Shown in pieces: positions 42,977-64,000 of a stretch of DNA of 64,000 bases. Under the pieces are notes generated by a model. The model saw nothing but the letters and a program-made list of their open reading frames with translations. It was not told the DNA's origin and did no database searches. Positions within the stretch are counted from its first letter, which is position 1, and the number at the start of each line of letters is the position of its first letter. Source of the stretch: Atrina japonica. Its lineage: Eukaryota; Mollusca; Bivalvia; Pterioida; Pinnidae. The DNA lies in NCBI GenBank assembly GCA_030159075.1, contig BROG01001199.1:18501-82500 (forward strand). The letters are read 5' to 3'. The position numbers and the translations under genes are program-made.

Positions 42977-45900
42977 TTGTGTGTGGTTATAATTCACTCA
43001 TTAAAACAAAAATACCAACTTACTGGTGAATAACCCGCGACGCTTGAAATATTGATAATGGCTCCTGTTAATAAAGAAAAAATATATCAGGGAAGCATGA
43101 TAACAAGCTGTCAAACCAAAGAAAGAAAAAATCATTAAACCTTGTTCCTTAGCTAATTACCTCTTATCCCATTGCGAGATACGTACGGGACCATACAGAC
43201 ACAAATTGCATGTTAAATTGTAATTAAAGTGAAATAATGCGATAAGTAACTTAACATTGTTCTCGATCTCTTTAATTCATAAATAAGCAAACATTTTAGA
43301 ATCATTTTCTTCAGCACAGCTTATATGAAACGCTTATTATCGTTCTCTTCATCTGATAAATCTTTGTAATATCTTATCCTCGTTCTCGTTATCTGATAAT
43401 TATATGAGTAAATCTTAGCGTCGTTCATTTCACGTGATAAATATGTGTAAATCTTAACGTCGTTCATTTCACGTGATAGATATGTGTAAATCTTAGCGTC
43501 GTTCATTTCACGTGATGGATATGTGTAAATCTTAATATTTTGTAATTAATGATTTGAATATTTTATACATACTTTTGAAAAGTATTGTCTGAAGAATAAA
43601 GGGAAGTAATTATATTTTGATCTGATATTTTGGGATAATCTAGTAAGAGTTTTCTTTCTTAGATTGTAACTGGTTATCAGAAACTTCCCTTTTTTAACTA
43701 TATAAACCGAGGTCCCGTATCACAGTAGGCCCAAATTTGAAGCCCTTTACCGGCATTTGGTGATGTCTCCATATGAGTGAAAGATTCTTCAGTGAGACGT
43801 TAAACAGCAATAAACAAATAAACAAAAAAACAAAAAACTACATTGTATATAAATGATTTATCATTTATTGTATCTTTGTATTATGTATATTTGATTGTTT
43901 TTATTTTTTAAGGTAAAATTACTAAAAGAAATATATGCATTGATTCCAACCCTCCATTTGAATAAAGACCAATAGAACCTAATAGTTTGGTGTTTGTCTT
44001 TTTATATTATAACAACAACTGATACTGTGACACTAAGATAATCATCTTTTTACAGTGGTTACTCTTAGACGGATCTGGATTTGCATTTAGATTATTTTTT
44101 TGGTCTAGTGTTATACAACTTTCAATTTAGAAAATGTATTCGAAATTGGAGCTCAACTGATGAAGTCAAATTGACAGAAACGATCGTCTTGAGCATTATA
44201 ACTTTAATATTATGTTTATATATTTATAGAAATATAGAAACATATTAGAAATAAAGTTTTAACAAAAGTGATATTCAAATTTTGAATAATTTCAAATTGT
44301 ACTGCTTTATATTACAGCAATTCATTTCAAAAATATACTGGGGATATTAAATGCAGAGAAAAAGTTTACCTTTTGTTTCTTTCAGGTGCGGGATAGCCAG
44401 TTGAGTCAAAAAGAATACTGCCCTAAGATTGACAGACATAATTTCATCATATATTTGTTTCGTCGTTGTACTAGCGTTGCCCATGAAACCTAAACCTGCG
44501 TTGTTTACCTATAGTAAAGAATTGACTTATTTGTAGTTTACGAAAGGACCTTGTGGTAGCTTCATAATGACTGGGCCATTTTCAGATATATATTGGAAAT
44601 GAAATATCACAGACACACACACACACACATATATATATATATGTATATATTATTTTTTTCAGTAAATAAAATTTGCTAATTCACTTTACCAATGATAACT
44701 GAAAGAGTTTCATGGTATTCATGGTATTCGAACAGATTTTCAAAACATCTAGAACTTCGTATATTTGCAAATGTTTATTTGAAAATTTGTGTAAAACTAA
44801 ATGTCATCATAAAAGCTATGACAAATACTACAGCTTAGATATACGCACGATTAGGATGCATGACAACCGATAGTTGTGGGAGCTTACGTCCAATATGTTG
44901 ACGTGTGAGTTAAGATCAGCGTTTGTAACAGTTGTCTATTAGCATAGAGATTATCACCCACTTAGGGTGTGTTGTGGCTCTACAACTGTCATTGGTTTAA
45001 CTCCAAACACCGTGGTATCAACGTCCTGGGGTTATGGATTGGAGCGACGTCACTAATATCGTCGATGCACGTGACTTCTTAATTGTAAATTTAAAGACAT
45101 TTTCATACTGTCCTCCGTTACTTCTTTATCTGCACCTTTTTACAGCCATTATAACTAGTGATAAGTATAAATAAATTTTTGTAGATGAAAATGTTTGTCA
45201 TTCTACTTTATTTTCTTTGATTTGTTAAGTATTAAAACCACAACATTCTTTCGCGGGCAATATGGTCTAATACTGTCCTCTTAAGATGGAGATGTCATCT
45301 CTGGGTAGGCATGTTCGTCATTTAGCTATAGTTTAAACTCATCTTGTAATATCTACATATTCGGATGTATTTTATCAATTACAACAAGGTTGCAATAAAT
45401 AAAACTCAAAGACATAGAATATAGTTAAAACGTTTTTAAACATCAGCGTAATATAAGGGTCATTTATATATATACAATGTATACCCATGTTGTATACAGA
45501 CAATATAATATGGCCTTGGTTTAATCGAAGATAAAAAACTAGATAGACTTACAAATATTCAGGACGTCCAGGTAACAATATATAACTATGGTGAATATTT
45601 GACAAGCATAGATCTCTGGAAACCCAGAGGTGGTATTAGGTGCCATGAAGGAGAAAGATATCAATAACATTTCATTTTGAATTTCCAGATAAAAAATACA
45701 TTTTGCTTTTACTTTACGACTCTTTTGCATTCGAAGTATCTACAGGTATTCCTTAAAATTGAAATAACTTTAAAATGATTTATGTTTATCAAGCCAGTGA
45801 ACTATATGAAATCACAGATACTGAAGTTTTAATCGTAACGAGGATCAGACAGCAATGTACAAATCTGGTGAACATTGGACGAATAAGGACTAATGAAAAT

Positions 45901-46406
45901 CCAGAGGTGGGATCAAGTGCCATAGAGGAGTATTTATCCCCTGTTAACCGGTCACATCCGCCATGGGACTATGACAGGCTATTGTAGTATAACTATTTAA
46001 AATCGCACAATAAAATGTATTTTAACATCATACCAGCACATCGAGACGGCCGAATTTCTCCACAGTTTTCTTTATAAGGTTTTCTTGGTGTTCATCAGAA
46101 GAAATATCTCCGGCTACGCACAAAATCTGAAAGACATATATATATACTGTAACCAACAACACTATAATATCATCTTAGGGTGTCAGATCTCAGCAATGCA
46201 AATCATGAAACGAATTATATAAAGCACTAAAATGACTAACGACAGGGACAAAAAATTATGTCCATATATATACAGGTGAAGTAAATCATGATGATTCATT
46301 ACACGCCAAACACCTTAACTTCAATTAATACCAACCACAGAATGTTTTGGATAAAATGACAACTTTTATAAAAATAAAAAAATAAATAAAAAGCATTGAT
46401 GAAATA

Positions 46407-46489
<83 letters not shown>

Positions 46490-48043
46490 ATTATTATTAT
46501 ATAGAAATATGTAATAAATTACGAACCTTTGAATCATCAAGCCCCTTCAATGTACATTGTGATGCTACATTTTGTAATCGTTCATTATTACGACCAGTGA
46601 GAGTAAGTTTACAACCTAGCTTTGCCAAATGTAGCGCGATTCCTTCCCCTATACCTGCACTGGAACCTGTAATATTACCAAATATATACTCAAAAGTTGT
46701 ATCGGGACAGACAACACCGTTATGTGAACAACACTTTCCTATATACAATACTTATTGTATTATTATCGTTATTTTATTTATCAACACGCACTTCATTTAT
46801 TCAATTTTGTCATTGTCCAAGCAAAAGTAGTTTATAAATAAGGCGACTTAATCCCATTTCATATCCAAAGAATGGCAGACAGATTCATTGCATCTCTTTC
46901 TCACTAATATGTATTTTGAAATATTGATGCAAGCCATGATTAAGACTTAGATTCAAGATGAGATCTTATAATTCATTATGAAAAATTTACCTGATGGCGT
47001 TTACACCATCCTTCGTATGTTTTTGCTTCAATATTTTAGTTTGAAACATTGGTTGTAATCATTGTACTGAGGATTGGAATTTGGACGAGTATGCTACTGG
47101 ACATTGATGAGTTTGGTTTCTTAGTATCCGTGATACAAAAAGTCCGAAATTTTAAAAGTGAACTTAAAACTACACTTACGAGGTAAATTGTTGTACGACT
47201 AACAGTTTGATATAACTCAGCTTGATATTTATTACACCAATATGTTCTAGTATGACTAATTTCTTGACAAATTTACTAAAAATGATGAAAAAATGATTAA
47301 TTACAGCAAAATTATATTTTACAGTTTTATTGTACGATTGGAATTTAAGATTTAATTCAACGTTAACTTTGAATGAAAGCATATGGTGTGGAATACTTTG
47401 AAATTCAAAACATAGCGAACGATCTTTATACCAAGCATACAATCAGTTATTGTCAATTTCACATAACTTAGAAGGTTTGGGTAACGTTTTTATTATGATA
47501 CAGGTGATTCTACTCACTTTTGGGGTATATCAAGCTTCACGTTTTATACCTCACTGGACACTCGTATATATAGTGACAAATAGGGACGATTACTCTCACC
47601 TTGCGTACTTTAAATGCTGTTAAGCCTTTTACCTAAAAATTTAAACTCGCCGAGGTCAAGAAAGGATTCACTCAAAATAGATGAGTAAATATTGAAACGT
47701 GATCTGTCTAAATATAGAGTAAGTTTGTTGAAAACTGTGTACTTCCTCACGTCATATTCTACAGATCTAAAATATGCCATTAACTACACCGTAACATCCC
47801 AGATTTAATATACAGTGGAACCTCGCTATTAAGACCACCTAATTTGTGAGGTGAGGTTCTGTATATATAAGCTTATTGAACGTTTTTAAGGAAATCATAT
47901 GTACATTTATATTTATAATCAACTACCCCTCACTAACACGTTGATTATTGAATTTAAATGTCAACAACACCGGTGAACAAATTATATTGAAAATCAGTTA
48001 ACTTACCTGTTATCAATACAACTTTGTCCTTTAAGTCCGTCAT
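39267..48043 (-). CDS. Classical short-chain dehydrogenase/reductase (SDR2), complete, 9 coding exons
   Basis: Exons on the minus strand: 48043-48007, 46666-46527, 46126-46034, 44508-44370, 43064-43024, 42816-42747, 41145-41109, 39704-39632, 39425-39267. All introns are GT-AG, total 789 bp, 262 residues. MTDLKDKVVLITGSSAGIG is the Rossmann cofactor motif (TG-x3-GIG at 12-19). DVLVNNAG is at 88-95. The catalytic tetrad is Asn117, Ser144 (INISSVAG), Tyr157 and Lys161 (YSMSK). NAISPG is at 183-188 and the end is [13 protein letters not shown]. Length and motifs fit a single-domain cytosolic NAD(P)(H) oxidoreductase of the FabG/glucose-dehydrogenase-like type; substrate unknown. The last residues are FRFPNK; no peroxisome signal. 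Introns carry SINE, RT fragment, microsatellites and a local duplication. SDR1 and SDR3 are paralogues. Confidence 0.95.
39521..39600. repeat. (GA)n microsatellite in SDR2 intron 8
   Basis: GA run with GACAGAGA interruptions, about 32 bases from the exon 8 donor; counterpart of 3186-3366 in SDR1. Confidence 0.95.
39950..40735 (-). pseudogene. Retroelement RT fragment in SDR2 intron 7
   Basis: Longest copy of the dispersed RT family. 40725-40540 has DDIFLYSYEAEFIQSLL and the catalytic region TYRYIDNVLSINN (usually YIDD). 40524-40315 has YPDELEINKTTE, YLDLLL, SLYDKRDDFNFHITNFPFL and PVYGVFIS. After a stop the LIRYARAC and KKFYGRY parts follow (40315-40190). Flanking sequence to 39950 is the 3' end. 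Same strand as SDR2. Confidence 0.75.
40752..40799. repeat. (GA)n microsatellite
   Basis: GA run with two GACA interruptions in SDR2 intron 7. Confidence 0.9.
41188..41632. repeat. Direct tandem duplication, 224-bp unit, of a dispersed repeat
   Basis: 41188-41411 and 41412-41632 both start ACATGATTGCATTTTCTGAG and end AATCCATCTAAGAGTAACC, with few differences. Related sequence lies at 30780-31640, 44035-44215, 51358-51440 and about 62745-62775. It begins 43 bases from SDR2 exon 7 in intron 6. Confidence 0.85.
42050..42500 (-). mobile_element. Interspersed repeat related to 25556-26222, with (TA)n insert
   Basis: GGGTACCTGCGACCTTGTCC, GACACATTGGTTTCCGAGAA and CTGCCGACGGACAAAGAC match the family at 25556-26222. 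A pure (TA)n run occupies 42278-42348. In SDR2 intron 6. Orientation uncertain. Confidence 0.5.
42858..42983. repeat. (TA)n then (GT)n microsatellite in SDR2 intron 5
   Basis: About 55 bp of TA followed by about 65 bp of GT, ending 40 bases from exon 5. Confidence 0.95.
43322..43538. repeat. 39-bp tandem repeat with CACGTG in SDR2 intron 4
   Basis: Three clear 39-bp units (43409-43536) of TAAATCTTAGCGTCGTTCAT plus TTCACGTGATAAATATGTG, preceded by two eroded units. Each clear unit carries one CACGTG. The MNDAKIYTYLSRE frame is an artefact of 39 being a multiple of three. Confidence 0.85.
43705..43835 (+). mobile_element. SINE tail in SDR2 intron 4
   Basis: AAACCGAGGTCCCGTATCAC, AGGCCCAAATTTGAAGCCC, ATGGTGATGTCTCC-like and GTGAGACGTTAAACAGCAAT end in an AAACAAATAAAC tail. 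The tail type is one I associate with molluscan SINEs; no head is seen. Confidence 0.65.
44035..44215 (+). repeat. Dispersed repeat copy (family of 41188-41632)
   Basis: GTGGTTACTCTTAGACGGAT, GAAATTGGAGCTCAACTGAT and GACAGAAACGATCGTCTTGA match the family in reverse orientation to the tandem pair. Confidence 0.65.
45590..45968 (-). mobile_element. Two retroelement 3'-end fragments in SDR2 intron 3
   Basis: 45590-45650 and 45868-45968 both carry GGACAAGCAT or ATTGGACGAATAAGGAC followed by CCAGAGGTGG and AGGTGCCAT or AAGTGCCAT, the 3' end of the RT family. The second continues to CCGGTCACATCCGCC. Confidence 0.6.
46412..46500. repeat. (TC)n, (TA)n, (TTA)n compound microsatellite
   Basis: Three runs in a row in SDR2 intron 2, starting about 27 bases downstream of the exon 2 donor at 46526. 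Confidence 0.95.
47815..47870. mobile_element. Short MITE remnant (CAGTGGAACCTCG end)
   Basis: TACAGTGGAACCTCGCTATT at the left and GAGGTGAGGTTCTGTA at the right are inverted ends with almost no interior. In SDR2 intron 1. Confidence 0.55.
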
Positions 48044-48251
48044 TTCTGCAATAATCTAGAATTCCTGTGGATTTATATTTAGTTGCACTCTCTAATGATT
48101 GTTACATTCAGGTAAATATAGGTTCTCCCTTGGTGTATATATTGTTCATACAACTGAGTCACTCAGCGAACATGATTGTCAGACGGCTAGGGGACAACTC
48201 ACCTATCAATGTATCATTGAGCATTGAGGGTCATAAACTGTAACGCATAAA

Positions 48252-48330
48252 TGTACAGGTGACTCTAGATACGTCGAAGTGCATGACACAGCTGATAAAC
48301 ATCGAGTTTATTTTCGTATCTCGCATGCTT
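48252..48330. mobile_element. MITE end fragment, family of 3367-4110
   Basis: ACAGGTGACTCTAGATACGT and TCGAAGT match the TIR and subterminal motif. Other end not found nearby. About 210 bases upstream of the SDR2 start codon. Confidence 0.5.
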
Positions 48331-48429
48331 TTTATAATATAACATGAAATTCTTATCTAGTTCAATCATAAAACACGAAAATATGTTATATGTATTATAT
48401 ATTCGGTCATATAATATATATTAGGTCAT

Positions 48430-48690
48430 ATACCACCTAGAACTTTGCATCAGCCTGTCGCTTGGTCTATCAGTCAAACTTCCACTTGCAAACACAACGA
48501 GTTTAAGTCAAAGCCAAAAAACGGTGACAAGCTACTCGTCATAAAAAAGATGCAGTAATGCATGGAGTCTGTGCAGAACAATATGTGTAATCTGTATAAC
48601 CAGTTTTGGAAAGTAGACTGTATTGTTTTGGTTTTTGACTGAACCTGGATGTGCCACTTTACCCTGTTAGACCTATAATTAAATATTTCA
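48430..48690 (+). repeat. Dispersed repeat shared with 28873-29130
   Basis: GGTGACAAGCTACTCGT, GGAAAGTAGACTGTATTG and GATGTGCCACTTTACCC align with the inverted copy at 28873-29130. Confidence 0.6.
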
Positions 48691-49035
48691 TCACTTGAGA
48701 AAGAAATTTGTCTGATAATTTATTAATGGTCCACAACTTTACCCAAGTTGAGAAAATTCTCAATATTTGAGTACAATCCTGAAGTTAAGTAAGTTATTTA
48801 TCTGATGATAGCTATGGCCCTGGGCCAAGAATGGAGTTTACCAACGGTAAGTCGGCCTTGTCATGTAATTTGACAACAGATTTATTCACATACATGCAAC
48901 TATAAAGACGTAAACGAATACACTGTATGCAATATCACAAAGTGTAGTAGTGCTTTTTCAGATTTTATGACAGTAATTGTTTGGATCAAATGTTGTGGTT
49001 TCAATGAAATAAAGTGTAGTAACCCCGCACACTTT

Positions 49036-49300
49036 CTTATTAAGGTGGCATTGTGTTTACCCAAAATATTATTTCGATTTTTTTTTCTACTTTTACTACT
49101 TGTACTTGATGTACAATGAAAATTAAGAGCTATACACAGGATTGAAAATTCTTTTATTTCAATATATTTTGTGAAAATAAGGTCAGGTCCAGTGTGGTAT
49201 GCATCTACAAATAGTATTGTATAATTAATTATTTGCAAGTGAATAATTACTAAACTGGGTTTCTGGAGCAATTTTCACAAAATTGGAGTGTGACAAATCA
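49036..49300 (+). mobile_element. Partial MITE, family of 13828-14192
   Basis: AAGGTGGCATTGTGTTTACC, TACTACTTGTACTTGATGTAC and TTTTGTGAAAATAAGGTCAG occur in the family order; the right inverted end is missing. Confidence 0.7.
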
Positions 49301-49322
49301 GTAGTGAAAGGAAGCAATTTCA

Positions 49323-49534
49323 TTTATTTCTTGTGCAAGGAGGACAATTCGACTTAAATAGAGGTCACCTCATGTTAAATCCAGTGTAAACCCAATCGGA
49401 AAGCTATCCGTGCATGCTCAACCTGGTAATTGATAACAAATATGTTGGAGTGTGACAAATCAGTAGTGAAAGGAAGCGATCACTAACAGATTCTGCAAGA
49501 AAAAGGAATGGATCCGGTGAAATATCTAACTGGA
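49323..49534. repeat. 212-bp direct repeat, copy 1
   Basis: From TTTATTTCTTGTGCAAGG to AATATCTAACTGGA; nearly identical to 50332-50543, equal length, only a few substitutions. A TGTGACAAATCAGTAGTGAA motif inside also occurs just before it (49290). Confidence 0.9.
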
Positions 49535-49574
49535 TAGAAAGCTAAGAATATATAACATAACATAAGATACCAAA

Positions 49575-49960
49575 GTATAAATCCTAAGGATGTCCAGGAC
49601 ACAGATACAAATCCGGCAAAAATGGACAAACACGGACCTCTGGAAACCAATAGGTGGGATCAGGTGCCATGGAGGAGTAAACATCCCCTGTCGACCGGTC
49701 ACACCCGTCGTGAGTCCACAGTCAAGTCCAAATGAAATACACGAGGATCGAATCCTCGTCACAATTGGTACAGACGTCTCAACAACCGCCAATGAAAGGG
49801 CAACTCAACATTTTACACAGTGAAACAGTTTAATCGCAAACAAGACTATTATACCGACCGTAAAATTTGCAAAACGTTGACATCAAACGCGGTTTCCGCT
49901 ATCCCTGTGTCGAAAATTTGTCAGTGAGTAGTTTAAATCTGTATATGAAATGTTCATATG
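49575..49960 (-). mobile_element. Retroelement fragment between the 212-bp repeats
   Basis: Carries the 3' end (GACAAACACGGACCTCTGG, GATCAGGTGCCATGGAGG, CGGTCACACCCGTCG) and eroded RT C-terminal sequence up to TGAAATGTTCATATGTTGAA of the dispersed RT family. Confidence 0.65.
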
Positions 49961-50331
49961 TTGAATTGTTATGCCTGTGTATATCTCATTTTTGTTATTT
50001 TATATCAATCTAAGTAGTAAAAAAGAAAGGAACGTTTTTTGAAGAAAAAAAGCTAATGTCACTTTTATATACGGCAATTTAAAGATGACTCTCGTTACAA
50101 AAAATACTGTATTTATTGTTTTCTCATCTTCAGTGTTAATACAAGTGTCATGTAAAAAACAAGGAAGTTGTTTATCAATTGAAAGGGACTGTGTCTGTCT
50201 GTGTAACAAACATTTGAATGGGGGCAAAATGCGATAAAATCGGAAATTTATACAATGTATCTAAAATACTTTGTCATTAAAATCTTTTTATCACTCTATT
50301 TAGAGGTCTGAACATACAAAATCAGGATTCG

Positions 50332-50543
50332 TTTATTTCTTGTGCAAGGGGGACAATTCGACTTAACTAGAGGTCACCTCATGTTAAATCCAGTGTAAAC
50401 CCAATCGGAGAGCTATCCGTGCATGCTCAACCTGGTAATTGATAACAAATATGTTGGAGTGTGACAAATCAGTAGTGAAAGGAAGCGATCACTAACAGAT
50501 TCTACAAGAAAAAGGAATGGATCCGGTGAAATATCTAACTGGA
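50332..50543. repeat. 212-bp direct repeat, copy 2
   Basis: Partner of 49323-49534, start to start spacing 1009 bp. Confidence 0.9.
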
Positions 50544-51816
50544 ACAAAAGCACGATGTATATGGGTAGATTTCGCATTGGAATGGTATTTTATCTGTATT
50601 ATTACAGTACATCCGTACCTCAGCACTAGTTATAAGAGTCAAGGTTATTGTCTGTCGAAAAATAGCCGTTATTTATCTTATGTGTCTTCGGAATCTGGAT
50701 CATTATAATATAAATAAAATACTGGTATTACTGACCTAATAAATTTCCAATTGTACGCGATATTAATATTTTTTCGACAGGAAAAATTGATTTCATTCTT
50801 TTTACATCAATACCCATCAGTTTTCAATGGTGAAAAATACATTTTTCTAGTAAACCGAAAGCCACTGTATCACGAAACTAATCTATTTCCAGTGTTTGAA
50901 TGCAAATAATGACTTATATATAGCTCCTGCTGTTTTGTTATATGTAGATAATTAATTGTTTTACTTATTATGCAACTTTTCCTTAAACGTGGCAACTTAT
51001 ATATATATGTAAATTTTGAATTTTAAAAAATGTTGTTATCATTGTTGAAAGTACGCCGTGTTTCAGATGTTTTCTGTGGAGATGCTACTTTTTATTGTGG
51101 TAAAATAATTTTATAATCTGACAAACGTACAGACTGCTTACAAAATACTTCAAAACTGTGATTATTTTGCTTCGCATTCAATGTGTCGAAATACGAGAGT
51201 AGTATAGCCAGATAAGATTGTTGTTAAACGAAGAATAAAGATAAAGAACAGAGAGAATGTTAAACTTTTAATATTTTCGCACTGAAGAATGTTGGGTCCC
51301 GGAATTTCCGTAATCACAGAACTCTGTTCCGCACAGAGGTCTAAAACCTAAAAAGTACCAAATTTATAGTGCTCAAGACGATACCGTTTCTGTCAATAAG
51401 ACGTCATCAGTTGAGCTCCAATTTGAAAAGTATGAAACTATATGAAACTAAGTATTTATCGACCTTAATTAATTTATAACCTATTAAAGATATTAACAAA
51501 TTGATCGACTGACCTGTCTCACATGTGTGAATTGGAATTATTCTGTGACAGATGGTAATTAAGGTATATAAAAAGTTAGCTATGGTATTGGCACTTAAAA
51601 TACAACTGAAATTACAGAAACTTGAATTATGAAGTTAAATGTCATAATGATCTAATTCTGATATTAAATTTGAAGCTATGACGTATTATGGATATTGATT
51701 GGGTCACATATTGTGGTATAAACATATATAATCGAGATTATAATACTGCAATGTGATAATGCTATTATTGATAGATGCGTTGTTTTTTTTTTGTTTTTTT
51801 TTTATCAATTGTCATT
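50544..51816. other. Intergenic DNA between repeats and SDR3
   Basis: 51358-51440 is a minus-strand piece of the 41188-41632 repeat family (GCTCAAGACGATACCGTTTC, CATCAGTTGAGCTCCAATTT). The rest shows nothing recognised. Confidence 0.45.
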
Positions 51817-62595
<10,779 letters not shown>

Positions 62596-64000
62596 CTGTA
62601 AATAGAGGACATGATGTGAAAATTGCGCCAATTTACTTACCAATGTAAGGCGCGCTTTCACAAGAACTTCATACAAATTTATCCTTTATTTTTTTCTACA
62701 ATAATATAATTATGTTAACTGATTTTGAAATCTAATTCACAGAACCGTCGTCTTGAGCAATATAACTTTGGTATTATTTTTATAATATTCATATCATTTA
62801 CTGCTCTGCAATTCCGACTGGAACGCACACGAGCGTACTCTTTTGGATTCTGTATATAAACTATGACAAACAGATAAATACCGAGTTCTAGACGTTTTAC
62901 TTTATTTCTATTGTTTTAAGTCGTTAAAGATATGCTCAAATCATCATGAATAACAAAAGTAGATAAAATAGATAAATAAAGAAAACAAAAATAAAATTTT
63001 GACATTACTTCTTGACAGCAGGTTAAAGTACACATTTATTAAAATTGAAGAGAATACTAAGATATTCCACCAACATTGTCTTTAAAATATCTAACATTAC
63101 CGATGATGAAATTTAACGCAAGTGTGTTTGACTTCACCCCATTATACCAAGATAAAAAATACTTTTAGACAGTTTTGGGTTTGTTCACCTCGAAACGGGA
63201 ACAACCCAAAGTTTGACTTCCGGTCCAAGTCATACCCCAAACGTCTATGAAAAATATTGTGACTAAATTCGAGCTTGACAATGAAAATGTTTTAGGCCTT
63301 TCGGATGAGGCTATTCCAAGGACTCGTGTAGTGGTAAGGTTTGGGTAGTGAAATAATCCTCAATAAAATGGCGATAGAGCGTGAACATACAGCTGATTGA
63401 TGTAATATAAAGTGAAAATCTTCTCAAAGCTGTCATCGTAACTTTTAAACAAGTTTAGAATTCGAAAAATAAAGGTATAATGCTTCTTAAACACTCCCGA
63501 TTTATTATTCCACAAGCAGACATATTTGTTACATTTCATCAATAGAAATTGACTCGCAATTCTGCTATAAAAGGCGAGGCCGTTATTTCACACCTGAACT
63601 CCAATAGCGAAACAATGGACAAATGACATGTAATCAAAACATACACTGTATTCGAATCTTAAACATTCCGCATGAGATTTTAAATCAAAGACTTCAATAA
63701 ATATACGTAATAAATATATTTCATAATTAGCTTTGAATTCATTATTTTAGTATCCGTAAAATAACTTTGAACGTAAAAATATGTAAACTGCTACTAGTAA
63801 TCTGCACCCTTTCGCTATGTTGTTACATAGCGTCACACATTTTGGTGAACTGGGTAGAGTGGGCAGTCAGGTCGCGCACACTACACCAAAGACAAGGTAC
63901 CCCTTCACATATGTTTACAAAGATGACAACAAATAAACTTCATAAGAGACATAGCTGTGAAACATTGCTATCAAATTATTCAAAATAAATGCCAGTGGCT
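62596..64000. other. Presumed SDR3 intron 6, nothing recognised
   Basis: No exon with the YxxxK active site is found here on the minus strand. A trace of the 41188-41632 repeat family is at about 62745-62775 (CGTCGTCTTGAGCAATATAA). Confidence 0.4.

Noticed and set aside
46412..46500. Compound microsatellite as a polypyrimidine tract for an extra SDR2 exon
   Set aside because: Exon 2 joins exon 3 in phase without any extra exon, so no need for one.
62633..62690. Candidate exon 6 of SDR3 (ACTTAC donor on the minus strand)
   Set aside because: The donor is present but the upstream translation has stops and lacks the YxxxK motif.

Overview
The window is AT-rich, repeat-dense animal DNA. GT-AG introns, tRNA-derived SINEs, LTR retrotransposons, a Crypton, many MITEs, minisatellites and long (TA)n, (TC)n and GATA runs all point to a eukaryote. 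Several interspersed repeats are of kinds I associate with bivalve molluscs: the repeat ending in a GGACGACGGACGACG-like tract, the SINE tails, and CAGGTGACTCTCGA-type inverted repeats. A marine bivalve is therefore the best guess, by recognition only. Most long open frames here are artefacts of repeats; the real host genes are split into short exons that had to be joined by splice sites and reading phase.

Host genes. (1) A complete classical short-chain dehydrogenase/reductase (SDR2) on the minus strand, nine coding exons between 48043 and 39267, 262 residues, with every splice phase consistent. (2) The last three coding exons of a close paralogue (SDR1) on the plus strand, 1952-4525. (3) The last three coding exons of a more divergent paralogue (SDR3) on the minus strand, 62595-51817. 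(4) A complete four-exon intracellular lipid-binding protein (FABP family) gene on the minus strand, 20385-16551, 141 residues. A 108-codon ORF at 26236-26562 is possible but unrecognised.

Layout. 1-4.6 kb: a perfect-stem hairpin element, a 27-bp minisatellite and SDR1 with a SINE and a MITE in its introns. 4.9-5.2 kb: a large palindromic element. 6.2-13.8 kb: a decayed minus-strand Ty3/Gypsy retrotransposon with gag, protease, RT/RNase H, integrase and a small C2H2-like ORF. 13.8-16.5 kb: a MITE, a minisatellite and a reverse-transcriptase fragment. 16.5-20.4 kb: FABP gene with GATA and (TA)n tracts in intron 1. 20.4-26.2 kb: repeats and unremarkable DNA. 26.2-28.4 kb: the unrecognised ORF and a decayed Crypton tyrosine recombinase. 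28.7-33.1 kb: hairpins, MITEs, SINEs and nested duplications. 34.5-37.1 kb: a minus-strand BEL/Pao remnant. 39.3-48.0 kb: SDR2. 48.2-51.8 kb: MITEs and a 212-bp direct repeat pair. 51.8-62.6 kb: SDR3, whose 9.5-kb last intron holds a 3.3-kb satellite that inverts its orientation.

The SDR genes form a local family made by duplication and inversion: the exon 7 sequence of SDR1 and SDR2 is identical and their flanking introns still align, including a (CT)n tract just after exon 8. Nothing suggests the FABP and SDR genes act together beyond proximity. I found no intact mobile element: each coding element seen is broken by stops, frameshifts or truncation.
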